Origin: Mycolicibacterium diernhoferi
GTDB taxonomy: Bacteria; Actinomycetota; Actinomycetes; Mycobacteriales; Mycobacteriaceae
DNA length: 64,000 nucleotides
Direction of reading: 5' to 3'
Assembly (NCBI RefSeq): GCF_019456655.1
Contig: NZ_CP080332.1
Coordinates: 930,001-994,000 of the forward strand
Under the pieces are notes generated by a model. That model ran no database searches. It was not told the origin of the DNA and saw nothing but the letters and a program-made list of their open reading frames with translations. Shown piece after piece: positions 1 to 8,945 of this stretch. Position 1 is the first letter of the stretch, and each line of letters starts with the position of its first letter. The translations under genes were made by a program, and so were the position numbers.

Positions 1-220
1 GTTTGCCCTCGGCGACGTCGTCGCTGTTCTCCTTGCCGGTGAGCTGGAACTTGGCCTGCGCGTAAACGATCCCGAGGATGTCCCGGTAGGTGAAGTACTT
101 ACGGGTGGCCAGCCCGCGGGCAAAGTGCACCAGCGAGGATCCGTGCACCAACGTGTTGTCGACGTCGAAGAACGCGGCCGCGGTCAGATCCGGCGGCGGT
201 GGTGGGGGCGTCTCGGACAC
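1..220 (-). CDS. HAD-family phosphatase, SerB1-like (5' part only)
   Basis: The first 73 codons of a leftward gene that runs off the window. The start is GTG at 220, read as V-S-E-T-P followed by a run of six prolines. About residue 19 carries FDVDNTL, the DxDxT nucleophile motif of haloacid-dehalogenase phosphatases, followed by a stretch ([18 protein letters not shown]) typical of the HAD-IB/SerB1 group found at this place in mycobacteria. The expected role is hydrolysis of a phosphomonoester such as phosphoserine, but the substrate cannot be judged from this fragment. It is divergent from the glutaredoxin-like gene, with only 38 bp between the starts. Confidence 0.75.
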   Translation of the reverse strand, partial: MSETPPPPPPDLTAAAFFDVDNTLVHGSSLVHFARGLATRKYFTYRDILGIVYAQAKFQLTGKENSDDVAEGK

Positions 221-246
221 CGTTCAACATTAGGTCACGCAGGCGC

Positions 247-252
247 GATACT
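247..252 (+). promoter_or_regulatory. -10 hexamer for a leaderless glutaredoxin-like transcript
   Basis: GATACT lies exactly 6 nt upstream of the GTG at 259, so transcription would begin at or next to the start codon. The same spacing recurs at about a dozen other starts in this window. Inference from sequence and spacing only. Confidence 0.4.
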
Positions 253-258
253 GGGGGC

Positions 259-510
259 GTGGACCATCAGGTGGTGTTGCTCACACGGGCCGGCTGCAGC
301 ATGTGCGAACGCGCGGCTCAAACGTTGACGTCGCTGGCCGGCGAACTGGGCTTCACGCTCAGTTCGACCGATGTGGATGCGGCAGCGGCCGCGGGGGATA
401 CCACCCTGCGCGCCGAGTTCGGTGACCGGCTGCCGGTGGTGCTGCTCGACGGGGCCGAGCACAGCTACTGGGAAGTGGACGTACCCCGGTTACGGGCAGA
501 TCTCAGCTAA
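259..510 (+). CDS. Glutaredoxin-like thioredoxin-fold protein
   Basis: An 83-residue protein beginning at GTG 259 (M-D-H-Q-V-V-L-L). A beta strand leads straight into TRAGCSMCERA, a CxxC redox motif at Cys13/Cys16, as in the short glutaredoxin/DUF836 family; LPVVLLDG later matches the cis-Pro region of the thioredoxin fold. The open frame extends upstream to ATG 199, but that extension has no thioredoxin-fold content and would overlap the divergent HAD gene. In mycobacteria this small protein sits just upstream of hemA, as here, and may act as a thiol-disulfide reductant; its partner is unknown. Confidence 0.8.
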   Translation: MDHQVVLLTRAGCSMCERAAQTLTSLAGELGFTLSSTDVDAAAAAGDTTLRAEFGDRLPVVLLDGAEHSYWEVDVPRLRADLS

Positions 511-511
511 T

Positions 512-540
512 TTGGTAGCTACGTTGGTAACGGATAACTT
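512..540 (+). promoter_or_regulatory. Candidate hemA promoter
   Basis: TTGGTA at 512-517 and TAACTT at 535-540, separated by 17 bp, match the -35/-10 layout of a housekeeping sigma factor; TAACTT fits the mycobacterial TANNNT consensus. TTGGTA is repeated at 524-529, 12 bp downstream. The hemA GTG follows 20 bp after the -10. Seen in sequence; activity is inferred. Confidence 0.45.
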
Positions 541-560
541 AGACCGGTGGTGATGATGCC

Positions 561-1907
561 GTGAGCGTGCTGCTATTCGGGGTTTCGCATCGCAGTGCGC
601 CGGTATCCGTACTGGAGCAGTTGAGCACTGACGAGTCCGATCAGGCCAAGATCATCGACGAAGTTCTGCGTTCGTCGCTGGTCACCGAGGCCATGGTGCT
701 TTCGACCTGCAACCGCGTCGAGGTATACGCGGTGGTCGACGCCTTCCACGGCGGCCTGTCGGTCATCGGCCAGGTGCTCTCGGAACACTCCGGTATGGGA
801 CTCAACGATCTAACCAAATACGCCTACGTGCGGTACGCCGAGGCTGCCGTCGAGCACCTGTTCGCCGTCACCAGTGGTCTGGATTCGGTCGTCATGGGCG
901 AACAGCAGGTGCTCGGCCAGGTGCGACGCGCCTACGCCGCCGCCGAGGCCAACCAGACGGTCGGGCGCACCCTGCACGAGCTGGCCCAGCGCGCACTGTC
1001 GGTGGGCAAGCGGGTGCACACCGAGACCGGGATCGATTCCGCGGGTGCCTCGGTGGTGTCGGTGTCGCTGGAGATGGCCCAGAAGCGCCTCGATCAGGGC
1101 CTGGTCGGCAAGACCGCCGTGGTGGTCGGCGCCGGCGCCATGGGCGCACTGGCCGGTAAGCACCTGGTCCGCGCGGGCGTGGACCGCATCGACGTGGTGA
1201 ACCGCTCGCTGCCGCGGGCCCGCCGCCTCGCCGAGAACATCGCCGAACTCGGCGTCACCGCCAACGCCTACTCACTCGACGACATCTCGGCCGTGCTGGC
1301 CACGGCCGACGTGGTGGTCAGCAGCACCGGCGCGGTGCGCCCGGTGATGTCGCTGGCCGATGTGCACCACGGACTGGCCGCCCGAGACGGCGACCGCCCG
1401 CTGGTGATGTGCGACCTGGGCATGCCCCGCGACATCGACCTCGCGGTTGCCGGCCTGCCCGGCGTGCACGTCATCGACATGGACCGCATCCAGCGCGAGC
1501 CGACCGCCCGCGCGGCGGCCTCGGACGCCGATGCGGCCCGGTCCATCGTGGCCGCCGAGGTTGCCAACTACCTGGCCGGCCAACGGATGGCCGAGGTCAC
1601 TCCGACCGTGACCGCGCTGCGTCAGCGCGCGGCCGACGTCGTCGAGGCCGAACTGCTCCGCCTGGACAACCGCCTGCCCGGCCTGGACGCGACGCATCGC
1701 GACGAGGTGGCCCGGACGGTACGCCGGGTGGTCGACAAACTGCTGCACGCCCCCACCGTGCGAGTGAAGCAGCTGGCCGGCGCCCCCGGTGGCGACAGCT
1801 ATGCCGAGGCCCTGCGCGAGCTCTTCGAGCTCGATCCGCAGGCCGTGGACGCGGTTTCCGGCGGCGAATTGCCGCTGATCGCAACAGATAACGACAAGCC
1901 TGAGTAG
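561..1907 (+). CDS. hemA: Glutamyl-tRNA reductase
   Basis: A 448-residue enzyme for the first committed step of the C5 haem pathway: NADPH-dependent reduction of Glu-tRNA(Glu) to glutamate-1-semialdehyde. Family landmarks are FGVSHRSAP near the N terminus, STCNRVEVY with catalytic Cys50, [11 protein letters not shown] in the catalytic domain, and a Rossmann nucleotide site [16 protein letters not shown] in the middle; the C-terminal helical dimerisation domain is present, so it looks full length. The start is GTG 561. It is the first gene of a tightly packed hemA-hemC-hemD-hemB operon. Its product feeds hemL, which lies about 18 kb downstream. Confidence 0.97.
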   Translation: MSVLLFGVSHRSAPVSVLEQLSTDESDQAKIIDEVLRSSLVTEAMVLSTCNRVEVYAVVDAFHGGLSVIGQVLSEHSGMGLNDLTKYAYVRYAEAAVEHLFAVTSGLDSVVMGEQQVLGQVRRAYAAAEANQTVGRTLHELAQRALSVGKRVHTETGIDSAGASVVSVSLEMAQKRLDQGLVGKTAVVVGAGAMGALAGKHLVRAGVDRIDVVNRSLPRARRLAENIAELGVTANAYSLDDISAVLATADVVVSSTGAVRPVMSLADVHHGLAARDGDRPLVMCDLGMPRDIDLAVAGLPGVHVIDMDRIQREPTARAAASDADAARSIVAAEVANYLAGQRMAEVTPTVTALRQRAADVVEAELLRLDNRLPGLDATHRDEVARTVRRVVDKLLHAPTVRVKQLAGAPGGDSYAEALRELFELDPQAVDAVSGGELPLIATDNDKPE

Positions 1908-1941
1908 CAGATTGGCTACATCAGCAGACGGAGCCCCAAAA

Positions 1942-2877
1942 GTGATCAGGATAGGCACCCGAGGGAGCCTGCTCGCCACCACCCAAGCCGGGACCATCCG
2001 GGACGCACTCATCGCCAACGGCCACCCGGCCGAATTGGTGATCGTGTCCACCGAGGGGGACCGCAACCAGGGCCCCATCGCCGACATCGGTGTGGGGGTT
2101 TTCACTGCCGCGCTGCGGGAGGCGATCCTGGACGGCACCGTCGACATGGCGGTGCACTCCCACAAAGATTTGCCGACCGCGGACGACCCGCGGTTCAACA
2201 TCGCCGCCATCCCGGCCCGTGAGGACCCCAGGGACGCGCTCGTCGCCCGCGACGGTCTGGTGCTCGGGGAGTTGCCGGCCGGCTCCGTGATCGGCACGTC
2301 GAGCCCGCGACGGGCGGCGCAGCTTAGAGCACTGGGTCTCGGTTTGGAAATCCGCCCCCTACGAGGCAACCTAGACACCAGGTTGAACAGGGTAAGTAGC
2401 GGTGATCTCGACGGCGTCGTCGTCGCTCGTGCGGGTCTTGCCCGCGTCGGACGGTTGGACGTTGTCACCGAGGCGCTGGAACCGGTGCAGATGTTGCCGG
2501 CACCGGCTCAAGGAGCTCTCGCGGTGGAGTGTCGCGCCGAAGACACCGAGCTTGCCGCGGTGCTGGCGGAGTTGGATGACGCCGACACTCGGGCCGCGGT
2601 CACTGCTGAACGTGTCCTGCTCGCCGAACTGGAGGCGGGTTGTTCCGCGCCGGTGGGCGCGATCGCTGAGGTGGTCGAGTCCATCGACGAGGACGGCCGG
2701 GTCTTCGAAGAGCTGTCGCTGCGCGCATGCGTGGCGGCGCTGGACGGATCCGACGTGATCCGGGCGTCCGGTATCGGGACTCCGGAACGGGCCCGGGAGC
2801 TGGGGCTCTCGGTGGCCGCGGAGCTGTTCGAACTGGGTGCACGGGACGTGTTGGCAGATTCTGGGAGTGACAGATGA
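1942..2877 (+). CDS. hemC: Porphobilinogen deaminase (hydroxymethylbilane synthase)
   Basis: Polymerises four porphobilinogens to hydroxymethylbilane. The protein has 311 residues, starting [12 protein letters not shown] like its mycobacterial relatives. The GTG at 1942 is preceded by GGAG at 1930-1933 with 8-nt spacing, so it is preferred over the in-frame TTG at 1912. The motif [10 protein letters not shown] carries Cys234, which binds the dipyrromethane cofactor, and [14 protein letters not shown] and [11 protein letters not shown] give the expected arginine-rich substrate site. It follows hemA by 34 bp, and its stop overlaps the hemD start as ATGA (2874-2877), indicating translational coupling. 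Confidence 0.96.
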   Translation: MIRIGTRGSLLATTQAGTIRDALIANGHPAELVIVSTEGDRNQGPIADIGVGVFTAALREAILDGTVDMAVHSHKDLPTADDPRFNIAAIPAREDPRDALVARDGLVLGELPAGSVIGTSSPRRAAQLRALGLGLEIRPLRGNLDTRLNRVSSGDLDGVVVARAGLARVGRLDVVTEALEPVQMLPAPAQGALAVECRAEDTELAAVLAELDDADTRAAVTAERVLLAELEAGCSAPVGAIAEVVESIDEDGRVFEELSLRACVAALDGSDVIRASGIGTPERARELGLSVAAELFELGARDVLADSGSDR

Positions 2878-4538
2878 CTGGGCAGGTAGGTAGCCGAGGC
2901 CGCAAGATCAGGCCCGGCCGCATTACGTTCGTGGGCTCAGGCCCGGGTGATCCAGGCCTGTTGACAACCCGTGCGCGAAACATACTCGCCAACGCGGCGA
3001 CGGTGTTCACCGACCCCGATGTACCCGAAGCGGTGCTCGCGCTCGTCGGTTGCGAACTGCCGCCGGCCTCGGGCCCCGAGCCCGCCGCCGCGGACGGCTC
3101 GGCCGCCGACAACGCCGAGGCAGTGGTGCCGGGTGGACCCGACATCCGGCCCGCGCTGGGTGACCCGGCCGAGGTCGCCAAGACGTTGGCCACCGAGGCC
3201 CGCCACGGCTATGACGTGGTCCGGTTGGTGGCCGGTGACCCGTTGTCGATCGACGCCGTCATCACCGAGGTCAACACCCTGGCCCGGACCCACCTGAACT
3301 TCGAGATCGTGCCCGGCCTGCCGGACACCACGGCGGTGCCGACCTACGCCGGCCTGCCGCTGGGCTCCTCGCACACCGTGGCCGACGTCCGGGACCCGAA
3401 CGTGGACTGGGCCGCATTGGCCGCCGCGCCCGGGCCGCTGATCCTGCACGCGACGGCCTCGCACCTGGCCGATGCCGCCAAGACCCTGGTCGAGTTCGGC
3501 CTGGCCGAGAACACCCCGGCCGTCGTCACCGCGCACGGCACCACCTGCCAGCAGCATTCGGTGGAGACCACGCTGATCGGCCTGGGCGACAAGGCGATTC
3601 TGGCCGCTGCGGAATCCAACGGCGGAACCCCCGGCCCGCTGGCCGGTCCGCTGGTGGTGACCATCGGCAAGACCGTGGCCAACCGCGCCAAGCTGAACTG
3701 GTGGGAGAGCCGCGCACTGTACGGCTGGACCGTGCTGGTGCCGCGCACCAAGGATCAGGCCGGCGAGATGAGCGACCGACTGGTCACCCACGGCGCCCTG
3801 CCGATCGAGGTGCCGACCATCGCCGTCGAGCCGCCGCGCAGCCCGGCCCAGATGGAACGGGCCGTCAAGGGCCTGGTCGACGGCCGGTTCCAGTGGGTGG
3901 TGTTCACCTCCACCAACGCGGTGCGTGCGGTGTGGGAGAAGTTCAACGAGTTCGGTCTGGATGCGCGCGCGTTCTCCGGCGTGAAGATCGCCTGCGTCGG
4001 TCAGGCCACCGCGGACCGGGTGCGTGCCTTCGGCATCAACCCGGAACTGGTGCCCGCCGGTGAGCAGTCCTCGCTGGGGCTGCTCGACGAGTTCCCGCCG
4101 TACGACGAGATCTTCGATCCGGTGAACCGGGTGCTGTTGCCGCGTGCCGACATCGCCACCGAGACGCTGGCCGAGGGCCTGCGCGAGCGTGGCTGGGAGA
4201 TCGAGGACGTCACGGCCTACCGGACCGTGCGTGCCGCTCCGCCGCCGGCGCAGACCCGCGAGATGATCAAGACCGGCGGGTTCGACGCGGTCTGCTTCAC
4301 CTCGAGTTCGACGGTGCGCAACCTGGTCGGTATCGCGGGCAAGCCGCACGCCCGCACCATCGTCGCGTGCATCGGCCCGAAGACGGCCGAAACCGCAGTG
4401 GAATTCGGCCTCCGTGTCGATGTGCAGCCGGAGACGGCAGCGGTCGGCCCGCTGGTCGAGGCGCTCGCCGAGCATGCGGCGCGACTGCGTGCCGAGGGTG
4501 CGTTGCCTCCGCCGCGCAAGAAGAGCCGCCGCAGGTAA
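2874..4538 (+). CDS. hemD: Uroporphyrinogen-III methyltransferase/synthase fusion
   Basis: A 554-residue two-domain protein. Residues about 15-270 form a SUMT/CobA-like tetrapyrrole methyltransferase fold beginning [15 protein letters not shown]. Residues about 280-545 form a uroporphyrinogen-III synthase (HemD) domain starting near [15 protein letters not shown], with [14 protein letters not shown] and [11 protein letters not shown] as the two lobes. The synthase half cyclises hydroxymethylbilane to uroporphyrinogen III; the N-terminal half would divert it towards sirohaem/corrin if active. An Ala/Glu/Pro-rich insertion at about 62-90 interrupts the methyltransferase half, as in other mycobacterial HemD proteins, and may mean that half is degenerate. 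The C terminus is basic (KKSRRR). Confidence 0.93.
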   Translation: MTGQVGSRGRKIRPGRITFVGSGPGDPGLLTTRARNILANAATVFTDPDVPEAVLALVGCELPPASGPEPAAADGSAADNAEAVVPGGPDIRPALGDPAEVAKTLATEARHGYDVVRLVAGDPLSIDAVITEVNTLARTHLNFEIVPGLPDTTAVPTYAGLPLGSSHTVADVRDPNVDWAALAAAPGPLILHATASHLADAAKTLVEFGLAENTPAVVTAHGTTCQQHSVETTLIGLGDKAILAAAESNGGTPGPLAGPLVVTIGKTVANRAKLNWWESRALYGWTVLVPRTKDQAGEMSDRLVTHGALPIEVPTIAVEPPRSPAQMERAVKGLVDGRFQWVVFTSTNAVRAVWEKFNEFGLDARAFSGVKIACVGQATADRVRAFGINPELVPAGEQSSLGLLDEFPPYDEIFDPVNRVLLPRADIATETLAEGLRERGWEIEDVTAYRTVRAAPPPAQTREMIKTGGFDAVCFTSSSTVRNLVGIAGKPHARTIVACIGPKTAETAVEFGLRVDVQPETAAVGPLVEALAEHAARLRAEGALPPPRKKSRRR

Positions 4539-4564
4539 TCTCGCCGGATAAGGAGCGCGCGCTA

Positions 4565-5545
4565 GTGGCATTCCCTCAGCATCGTCCGCGTCGGCTGCGC
4601 TCGACGCCCGCGATGCGCCGGTTGGTGGCGCAGACATCGCTGGAGCCCAGGCATCTGGTGCTGCCGATGTTCGTCGCCGACGGGCTGACCGAACCACGGC
4701 CGATCGCCTCGATGCCGGGAGTCGTTCAGCACACCCGGGATTCGCTGCGCCGGGCGGCCGCTGATGCGGTGGCCGCCGGAGTGGGCGGGCTGATGCTGTT
4801 CGGTGTGCCGCGCGATGAGGACAAGGATGCGCAGGGCTCGGCCGGGATCGATCCGGACGGGATCCTCAACGTCGCGTTGGGTGATCTGGCCGCAGACCTC
4901 GGTGATGCCACCGTGCTGATGGCCGACACCTGCCTCGACGAGTTCACCGAGCATGGCCACTGCGGCGTGCTCGACGCCCGCGGCCGGGTGGACAATGACG
5001 CCACAAACGTGCAGTACGTGAAATTGGCTGTTGCGCAGGCACAGTCGGGTGCGCACGTGGTCGGGCCCAGCGGGATGATGGACGGCCAGGTGGCCGCCAT
5101 CCGGGAAGGCCTCGACGAGGCCGGCCACGAGGACGTCGCGATCCTTGCGTACGCCGCGAAGTTCGCATCGGCGTTCTACGGTCCGTTCCGGGAGGCCGTG
5201 AGCTCCAGCCTGACCGGTGACCGGCGCACCTACCAACAGGATTCGCGCAACGCCCGCGAGGCCGTGCACGAGATCGCGCTGGACATCGACGAGGGCGCCG
5301 ACATCGTGATGGTCAAGCCCGCGATGAGCTACCTCGACGTGGTGGCCGCCGCCGCCGACATCTCGCCGGTGCCGGTCGCCGCGTATCAGATCTCGGGGGA
5401 GTACTCGATGATCTGCGCGGCCGCCGCCAACGGCTGGATCGATCTGCAGGCGTCGGCGCTGGAATCGCTGATCAGTATCCGCCGGGCCGGTGCCGACATC
5501 GTGCTGACCTACTGGGCGGCGGAGGCCGCCGGATGGCTGGCGTGA
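4565..5545 (+). CDS. hemB: Delta-aminolevulinic acid dehydratase
   Basis: A 326-residue porphobilinogen synthase that condenses two 5-aminolevulinates. The GTG at 4565 has AAGGAG (4550-4555) 9 nt upstream; upstream in-frame codons lie inside hemD and are rejected. Schiff-base lysines are Lys199 (LAYAAKFASAFYG) and Lys251 (MVKPAMSYLD). The metal region reads DTCLDEFTEHGHCG (residues 121-134): two of the three cysteines of classical zinc enzymes are present (Cys123, Cys133) while the middle one is Asp125. It is the fourth gene of the hem operon; its last codons overlap the next, membrane-protein gene. Confidence 0.96.
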   Translation: MAFPQHRPRRLRSTPAMRRLVAQTSLEPRHLVLPMFVADGLTEPRPIASMPGVVQHTRDSLRRAAADAVAAGVGGLMLFGVPRDEDKDAQGSAGIDPDGILNVALGDLAADLGDATVLMADTCLDEFTEHGHCGVLDARGRVDNDATNVQYVKLAVAQAQSGAHVVGPSGMMDGQVAAIREGLDEAGHEDVAILAYAAKFASAFYGPFREAVSSSLTGDRRTYQQDSRNAREAVHEIALDIDEGADIVMVKPAMSYLDVVAAAADISPVPVAAYQISGEYSMICAAAANGWIDLQASALESLISIRRAGADIVLTYWAAEAAGWLA

Positions 5546-5967
5546 CCGCGCCGCCGAGCAGCACGGCCCCGAGTGGGCGTCCCGAGGACATCGACACGGG
5601 ATTCTGGCTGTGGATCGCGGCTCTGCCGCTGATGGTGATCGGGTATGTCATCGACCTGTCGACGACGCGTCTGCCGAACGCCTCGGGCTTCATCTACGCG
5701 GTGTCCGGATTGTTCGTCGTGGTGATCGCCGCCGTGGTGGCCACATTCGCTGTGCTGATGCGGCTGGGGTATCGGTGGCCGCGCACGGTGCTGACCGCCG
5801 CCGGTCTGACATCGGTGTTCTACTCGGTCGCCAGCCTGTTCACCGTGGACCGTCCCGAACTGGCCGCACTGGGGTTTGCGGCCTGCACCATCATCGGGTC
5901 GGTGCTGATAGTCGGGGGCATCGTGCTGCTGCACCGCAAAGACACTCACCAATACCTCACCCGTTAG
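5533..5967 (+). CDS. Small four-helix membrane protein downstream of hemB
   Basis: A 144-residue protein of unknown function. A short Pro/Ser-rich N terminus precedes about four hydrophobic helices (around residues 24-44, 53-76, 85-105 and 112-132), ending in a charged tail HRKDTHQYLTR. The ATG at 5533 has GGAGG 7 nt upstream and overlaps hemB by 13 nt; an alternative GTG at 5542 would make a GTGA overlap. Membrane proteins of this kind follow hemB in M. tuberculosis (Rv0513-Rv0514), so co-transcription with haem genes is conserved, but no biochemical role is visible. Confidence 0.75.
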   Translation: MAGVTAPPSSTAPSGRPEDIDTGFWLWIAALPLMVIGYVIDLSTTRLPNASGFIYAVSGLFVVVIAAVVATFAVLMRLGYRWPRTVLTAAGLTSVFYSVASLFTVDRPELAALGFAACTIIGSVLIVGGIVLLHRKDTHQYLTR

Positions 5968-5979
5968 GCTGGCCCGGAT

Positions 5980-6423
5980 ATGACCCAACCCACATCTGTG
6001 CCGCGTCCGGCCATCGTCAACATCGCATTCTGGCTGGTAATCGCCGGTGCGGCGCTGCTGCTGGCCGGTGGCTTGCTCGGCCTGACCAGCGCGTTCGGTA
6101 CGCCGCGCAGCTCGTTCTCTCCAGACCTGTCCGACGGTGAGGTTCGCAGCATCGTCATCATGCGCGGCGGGATCAGCGCCCTGCTGGTGTTGTCGGGGGT
6201 GGCGCTGAGCTTCCTGGCCGGACGTGCCCGCAACGGTGATCTGCGCTTCCGTCGCTCGACGGTGTGGCTGTCGGCGTCGCTGGTGGCGCTGGTGTTCGTC
6301 CTGACGTTGCTGGCCCCGTTCTCGATCACGCCGGTGGCCCTGTTCGGAATTGTGCCGGTGGCCATCGGTGCGACGCTGTTCATGCGGCCCGCGGCCTCTG
6401 ACTTCTTCCTGGAGGCGAAGTGA
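5980..6423 (+). CDS. Small four-helix membrane protein
   Basis: A 147-residue hydrophobic protein of unknown function. Predicted helices lie at about 15-37, 60-80, 95-112 and 113-132, with the loop after helix 1 (about residues 40-57) presumably outside. It ends FFLEAK, and its stop overlaps the start of the next gene (GTGA at 6420-6423). A TAGGCT hexamer at 5965-5970 lies 9 nt before the ATG and could serve as an internal promoter. Nothing in the sequence points to transport or catalytic residues. Confidence 0.72.
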   Translation: MTQPTSVPRPAIVNIAFWLVIAGAALLLAGGLLGLTSAFGTPRSSFSPDLSDGEVRSIVIMRGGISALLVLSGVALSFLAGRARNGDLRFRRSTVWLSASLVALVFVLTLLAPFSITPVALFGIVPVAIGATLFMRPAASDFFLEAK

Positions 6424-6911
6424 CCGAGGGCGATACGAGCGATCAGGTGACCGCCGAAGAGGTGCTCTTCAGAGAGCCCGGCGGGACCTGGTGGTGGCTG
6501 CTGGCCGGTCCGGCCGCCGGTGGGGCGATGATGGCGATCCAGCTGTCCGGTGGGGCCGGCGTCCAGCTCGGTGTGCCCGCGATATTCATGATCCTGGTCA
6601 GCGGTTTCCTGGCGATCCAGATCAAGGCGGCCCGTATCCACACCTCGGTGGAGTTGACGCCCACCACGTTGCGGCAGGGCACCGAGCTCGTGAAAATCGC
6701 CGACATCGTCCGGATCTTCCCGGAACCCAAGCGCCACGAAACCGAGAAGTGGCAGACCTACCGTGCCTTCGGTGAGCTCAGCGGTGTGCCGCGCGGGCGC
6801 ACCGGCATCGGGATCAAGCTGACCGAGGGGCGCTCGGGCCAGGCTTGGGCGCGCCGGCACCGCACGCTGCGCGGGGCGTTGGAGCAGCTGGTGGGAGAGC
6901 CCAGCTCGTGA
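6420..6911 (+). CDS. Two-helix membrane protein with C-terminal cytoplasmic domain
   Basis: A 163-residue protein of unknown function. A Trp-rich segment (GGTWWWLLAGPAAGG) begins a hairpin of two hydrophobic helices (about residues 23-42 and 49-66). It is followed by a soluble domain of about 95 residues rich in beta-type sequence and basic residues (VELTPTTLRQG, IADIVRIFPEP, and a C-terminal RRHRTLR helix). The layout recalls small PH-like/DUF3093-type mycobacterial membrane proteins, but that is only a resemblance. The GTG start overlaps the upstream stop, and its own stop overlaps the next start (GTGA, 6908-6911), so all four genes after hemB are coupled. Confidence 0.72.
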   Translation: MTEGDTSDQVTAEEVLFREPGGTWWWLLAGPAAGGAMMAIQLSGGAGVQLGVPAIFMILVSGFLAIQIKAARIHTSVELTPTTLRQGTELVKIADIVRIFPEPKRHETEKWQTYRAFGELSGVPRGRTGIGIKLTEGRSGQAWARRHRTLRGALEQLVGEPSS

Positions 6912-7141
6912 AGCGCACCGCGCTGATCCAACTGGTGCTGGCCGGTCTCACTCTGGTGGGCGCGGTGGTGAGCTGGCTGGCCGCCGGTTCGAGGGAGAAG
7001 GTGCCGCCGATCCTCGAGGGGCAGCCCGAGATGACGACGATGGTCTACTACCCGCCGCTGATCGTGCTGGCGCTGGCCCTGCTCACCGCGGCCGGGGTGC
7101 TCGCGGTGCTGGGTGTCGCGAGGTTGCGCGCCTCCCGTTAG
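6908..7141 (+). CDS. Two-helix small membrane protein
   Basis: A 77-residue protein starting MKRTALIQLVLAG, with hydrophobic helices at about 5-25 and 48-70 separated by an extracytoplasmic loop containing Lys, Glu and two Tyr. The GTG at 6908 gives a 4-nt overlap with the preceding gene and is preferred to the longer in-frame ORF. The stop TAG at 7139-7141 overlaps, on the opposite strand, the TAA stop of the 13E12 gene. Probably the counterpart of Rv0514; function unknown. Confidence 0.7.
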   Translation: MKRTALIQLVLAGLTLVGAVVSWLAAGSREKVPPILEGQPEMTTMVYYPPLIVLALALLTAAGVLAVLGVARLRASR

Positions 7142-8868
7142 AAGGGCGGCGGGTCCGGGTCGTTGTTGTTCACGGCATCGCCCTTGCCACTGTTGACGAT
7201 GTCCGCTGGTGCGGTGGCGCCGTCTCTGGCCGCGTGTACCAGGGCGAGTTCGGTTGCGTTGCGGGTGCGTTCGGCGTTGATGCGGTGTGCGCGGTCCTGG
7301 GCGCGGGTGCGTTGCCGGGTGGGCATCTTGACGCTGCTGTGATCGTCGTGGATGAGGCTGATGTGTCGCGGCGGCGGGACGGTGGTGTGGATGTTCCAGT
7401 GCGGGAACAGGATCGCCGCACCCGGGGTGCTGACATAGGCGTGCCCGGTCGGCGAGGTCCATTCCGTGGCGCCGTCGGGCCGCGCCTTCACGGTCCAGCC
7501 GTTCGGGCCGGAGCGGAACGTTTTCACCAAATGATGTTCACGGCAGAGCGGACGCAAATTGCCCGGATGGGTGGCCCCGGCCGGCCACGGGATCACGTGG
7601 TCCAAATCGCAGCGGTGTGCCGGTTTCGAGCAGCCCGGGAAGCTACAGGTCTGCGAACACATCCGCACGAACGCGGTCAGCGCGGCCGAGGGCCGGTATT
7701 GGCGTTCAGTGGGCAGGTCGGCGACCTCGCGCAGGAGCCGGACTTTGGCGCCGGTGGCGATGAGGTCGGCGAGCATGGCGGCCGGGATGACGGTGCCGTC
7801 GAGCATCACCCCGGGGCCCGCCCCGGGGAAGGTGGCCGCAGGCGCGGGGGTATGGGCCGCGGGCTGGGCAGGCGCGTCCGGTTCCGGGTTAGGCGCCGGC
7901 TCAGGGGTGGGCTCAGGCTCGGGTTCCTCGCTGCCAGGCTGTGGTGCGGGTTCGGGCTGACCGGATCCCTCCGGCGACGGGGTGGGCTGCGGCCCAGGCC
8001 CGGTGTCCGGGGCGGGCCGGGCATCGGTACCGGGCACCTGATCGGCCAGCATGTAGATGTTCACCGCCGTCGACCGCGGATCTTTGCCACTACCCGCACA
8101 GTCCGGGTCCCCGCACCGGCAGGTCAACCGCTGCAGCGACGGCCCGACGATGCCGAGGGCACCCAGGGCGTCGGCGCGGCGTTCCCGCACGGTGCGCGGA
8201 TCATTGGGGCACACGGTGTCCGCGAGATCGTTGAGGCGCTGCTGCAGGGCTTGTTTGTCGGTGGCCCGCAGCCGTCCCCAGAACGAGCACACCCCGTTGG
8301 GGTCGTTGCGGTCGTCGAACTCGACGTAGAGGTCTTTGGCGGCGGCCTTGGACCGGATCACCGCGATCGGGTCGAATTTCTCCACCCAGAAATCCACCGC
8401 CCGGATCAGCGCGGCTTCCGACAGCGCCCCGTAGTGGGTGGCTTCTGCGGCGATCGCGGCATCGATCAACGCCAACGCATCCTCGTCGGTGACCAGATGG
8501 GTGCGCCAGGTGATCTCTCCGATCACTCTCGCCGACACCGCCCCCGCCGCGAACAACGCCGCGGTGCGCGGCAGCCGCTCCCGCAGCGCCACCCCGATGC
8601 GCATCTGAGTCGAGGCTGCGTGCGGACTCAGGTTGCAGGCCGCACTCACCTGCGTTTTCGCGAACGCCCACCCATCGATCACCTGATGGGCGGTGACGTC
8701 GTCCTCGTCATCGCACCGGCGTGCGGTGACCTCGGCGACCAGGGCCAGCCGATCCGCGGCCGCCATGGCCTCCGACCGGGTCGCGTCCGTCAACGCGGAG
8801 ATGAGCTGTTCATCGCTCATCCCCGCGAGTGCGGACCGATCCGAGGCATCGAACATACTTTCGATCAT
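7138..8868 (-). CDS. DUF222/HNH endonuclease-like protein (13E12 family)
   Basis: A 576-residue protein of the mycobacterial 13E12 repeat family. The N-terminal DUF222 helical region (to about residue 270) includes CRCGDPDCAGSG, a cysteine cluster that may bind zinc. A low-complexity Pro/Glu linker with PEPEP repeats follows. The C-terminal HNH domain shows CSFPGCSKPAHRCDLDHV, then PGNLRPLCREHH, giving the zinc cysteines and the D-H...N...H catalytic set. The start chosen is ATG 8868; ATG 8856 is the alternative. Such genes are multicopy in mycobacteria and associated with phage-like elements (phiRv1 inserts into one in H37Rv); nuclease activity is presumed, not shown. Confidence 0.85.
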   Translation of the reverse strand: MIESMFDASDRSALAGMSDEQLISALTDATRSEAMAAADRLALVAEVTARRCDDEDDVTAHQVIDGWAFAKTQVSAACNLSPHAASTQMRIGVALRERLPRTAALFAAGAVSARVIGEITWRTHLVTDEDALALIDAAIAAEATHYGALSEAALIRAVDFWVEKFDPIAVIRSKAAAKDLYVEFDDRNDPNGVCSFWGRLRATDKQALQQRLNDLADTVCPNDPRTVRERRADALGALGIVGPSLQRLTCRCGDPDCAGSGKDPRSTAVNIYMLADQVPGTDARPAPDTGPGPQPTPSPEGSGQPEPAPQPGSEEPEPEPTPEPAPNPEPDAPAQPAAHTPAPAATFPGAGPGVMLDGTVIPAAMLADLIATGAKVRLLREVADLPTERQYRPSAALTAFVRMCSQTCSFPGCSKPAHRCDLDHVIPWPAGATHPGNLRPLCREHHLVKTFRSGPNGWTVKARPDGATEWTSPTGHAYVSTPGAAILFPHWNIHTTVPPPRHISLIHDDHSSVKMPTRQRTRAQDRAHRINAERTRNATELALVHAARDGATAPADIVNSGKGDAVNNNDPDPPPF

Positions 8869-8910
8869 AGATCGACCCACCGACAATTTTGTGGGCCGCG
8901 CCACATCCAA

Positions 8911-8927
8911 TTGGAACAAAGTTCGAA
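8911..8927. promoter_or_regulatory. Inverted repeat, candidate TetR operator before the mpaB operon
   Basis: TTGGAAC-AAA-GTTCGAA has 7-nt arms with six matching positions around a 3-nt centre. It lies 19 bp before the mpaB start and just upstream of the -10-like TAACAC (8933-8938), where a repressor would block RNA polymerase. The TetR gene at 9793 is the obvious candidate ligand-responsive repressor. Positions are seen; the assignment is inference. Confidence 0.45.
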
Positions 8928-8938
8928 TTCTGTAACAC
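8926..8938 (+). promoter_or_regulatory. 13-bp element shared with the fadD8 promoter
   Basis: AATTCTGTAACAC here is identical to the sequence read on the minus strand at 59861-59873 upstream of fadD8. At fadD8 the element forms half of a KstR-type site; here only the left half (T-N2-AAC) matches. TAACAC ends 7 nt before the mpaB ATG, so the element also contains the likely -10. Confidence 0.4.
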
Positions 8939-8945
8939 TGTGTCC

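Noticed and set aside
1272..2468. 398-codon frame on the - strand across hemA and hemC
   Set aside because: Antisense to two unambiguous haem genes; no protein-like features.
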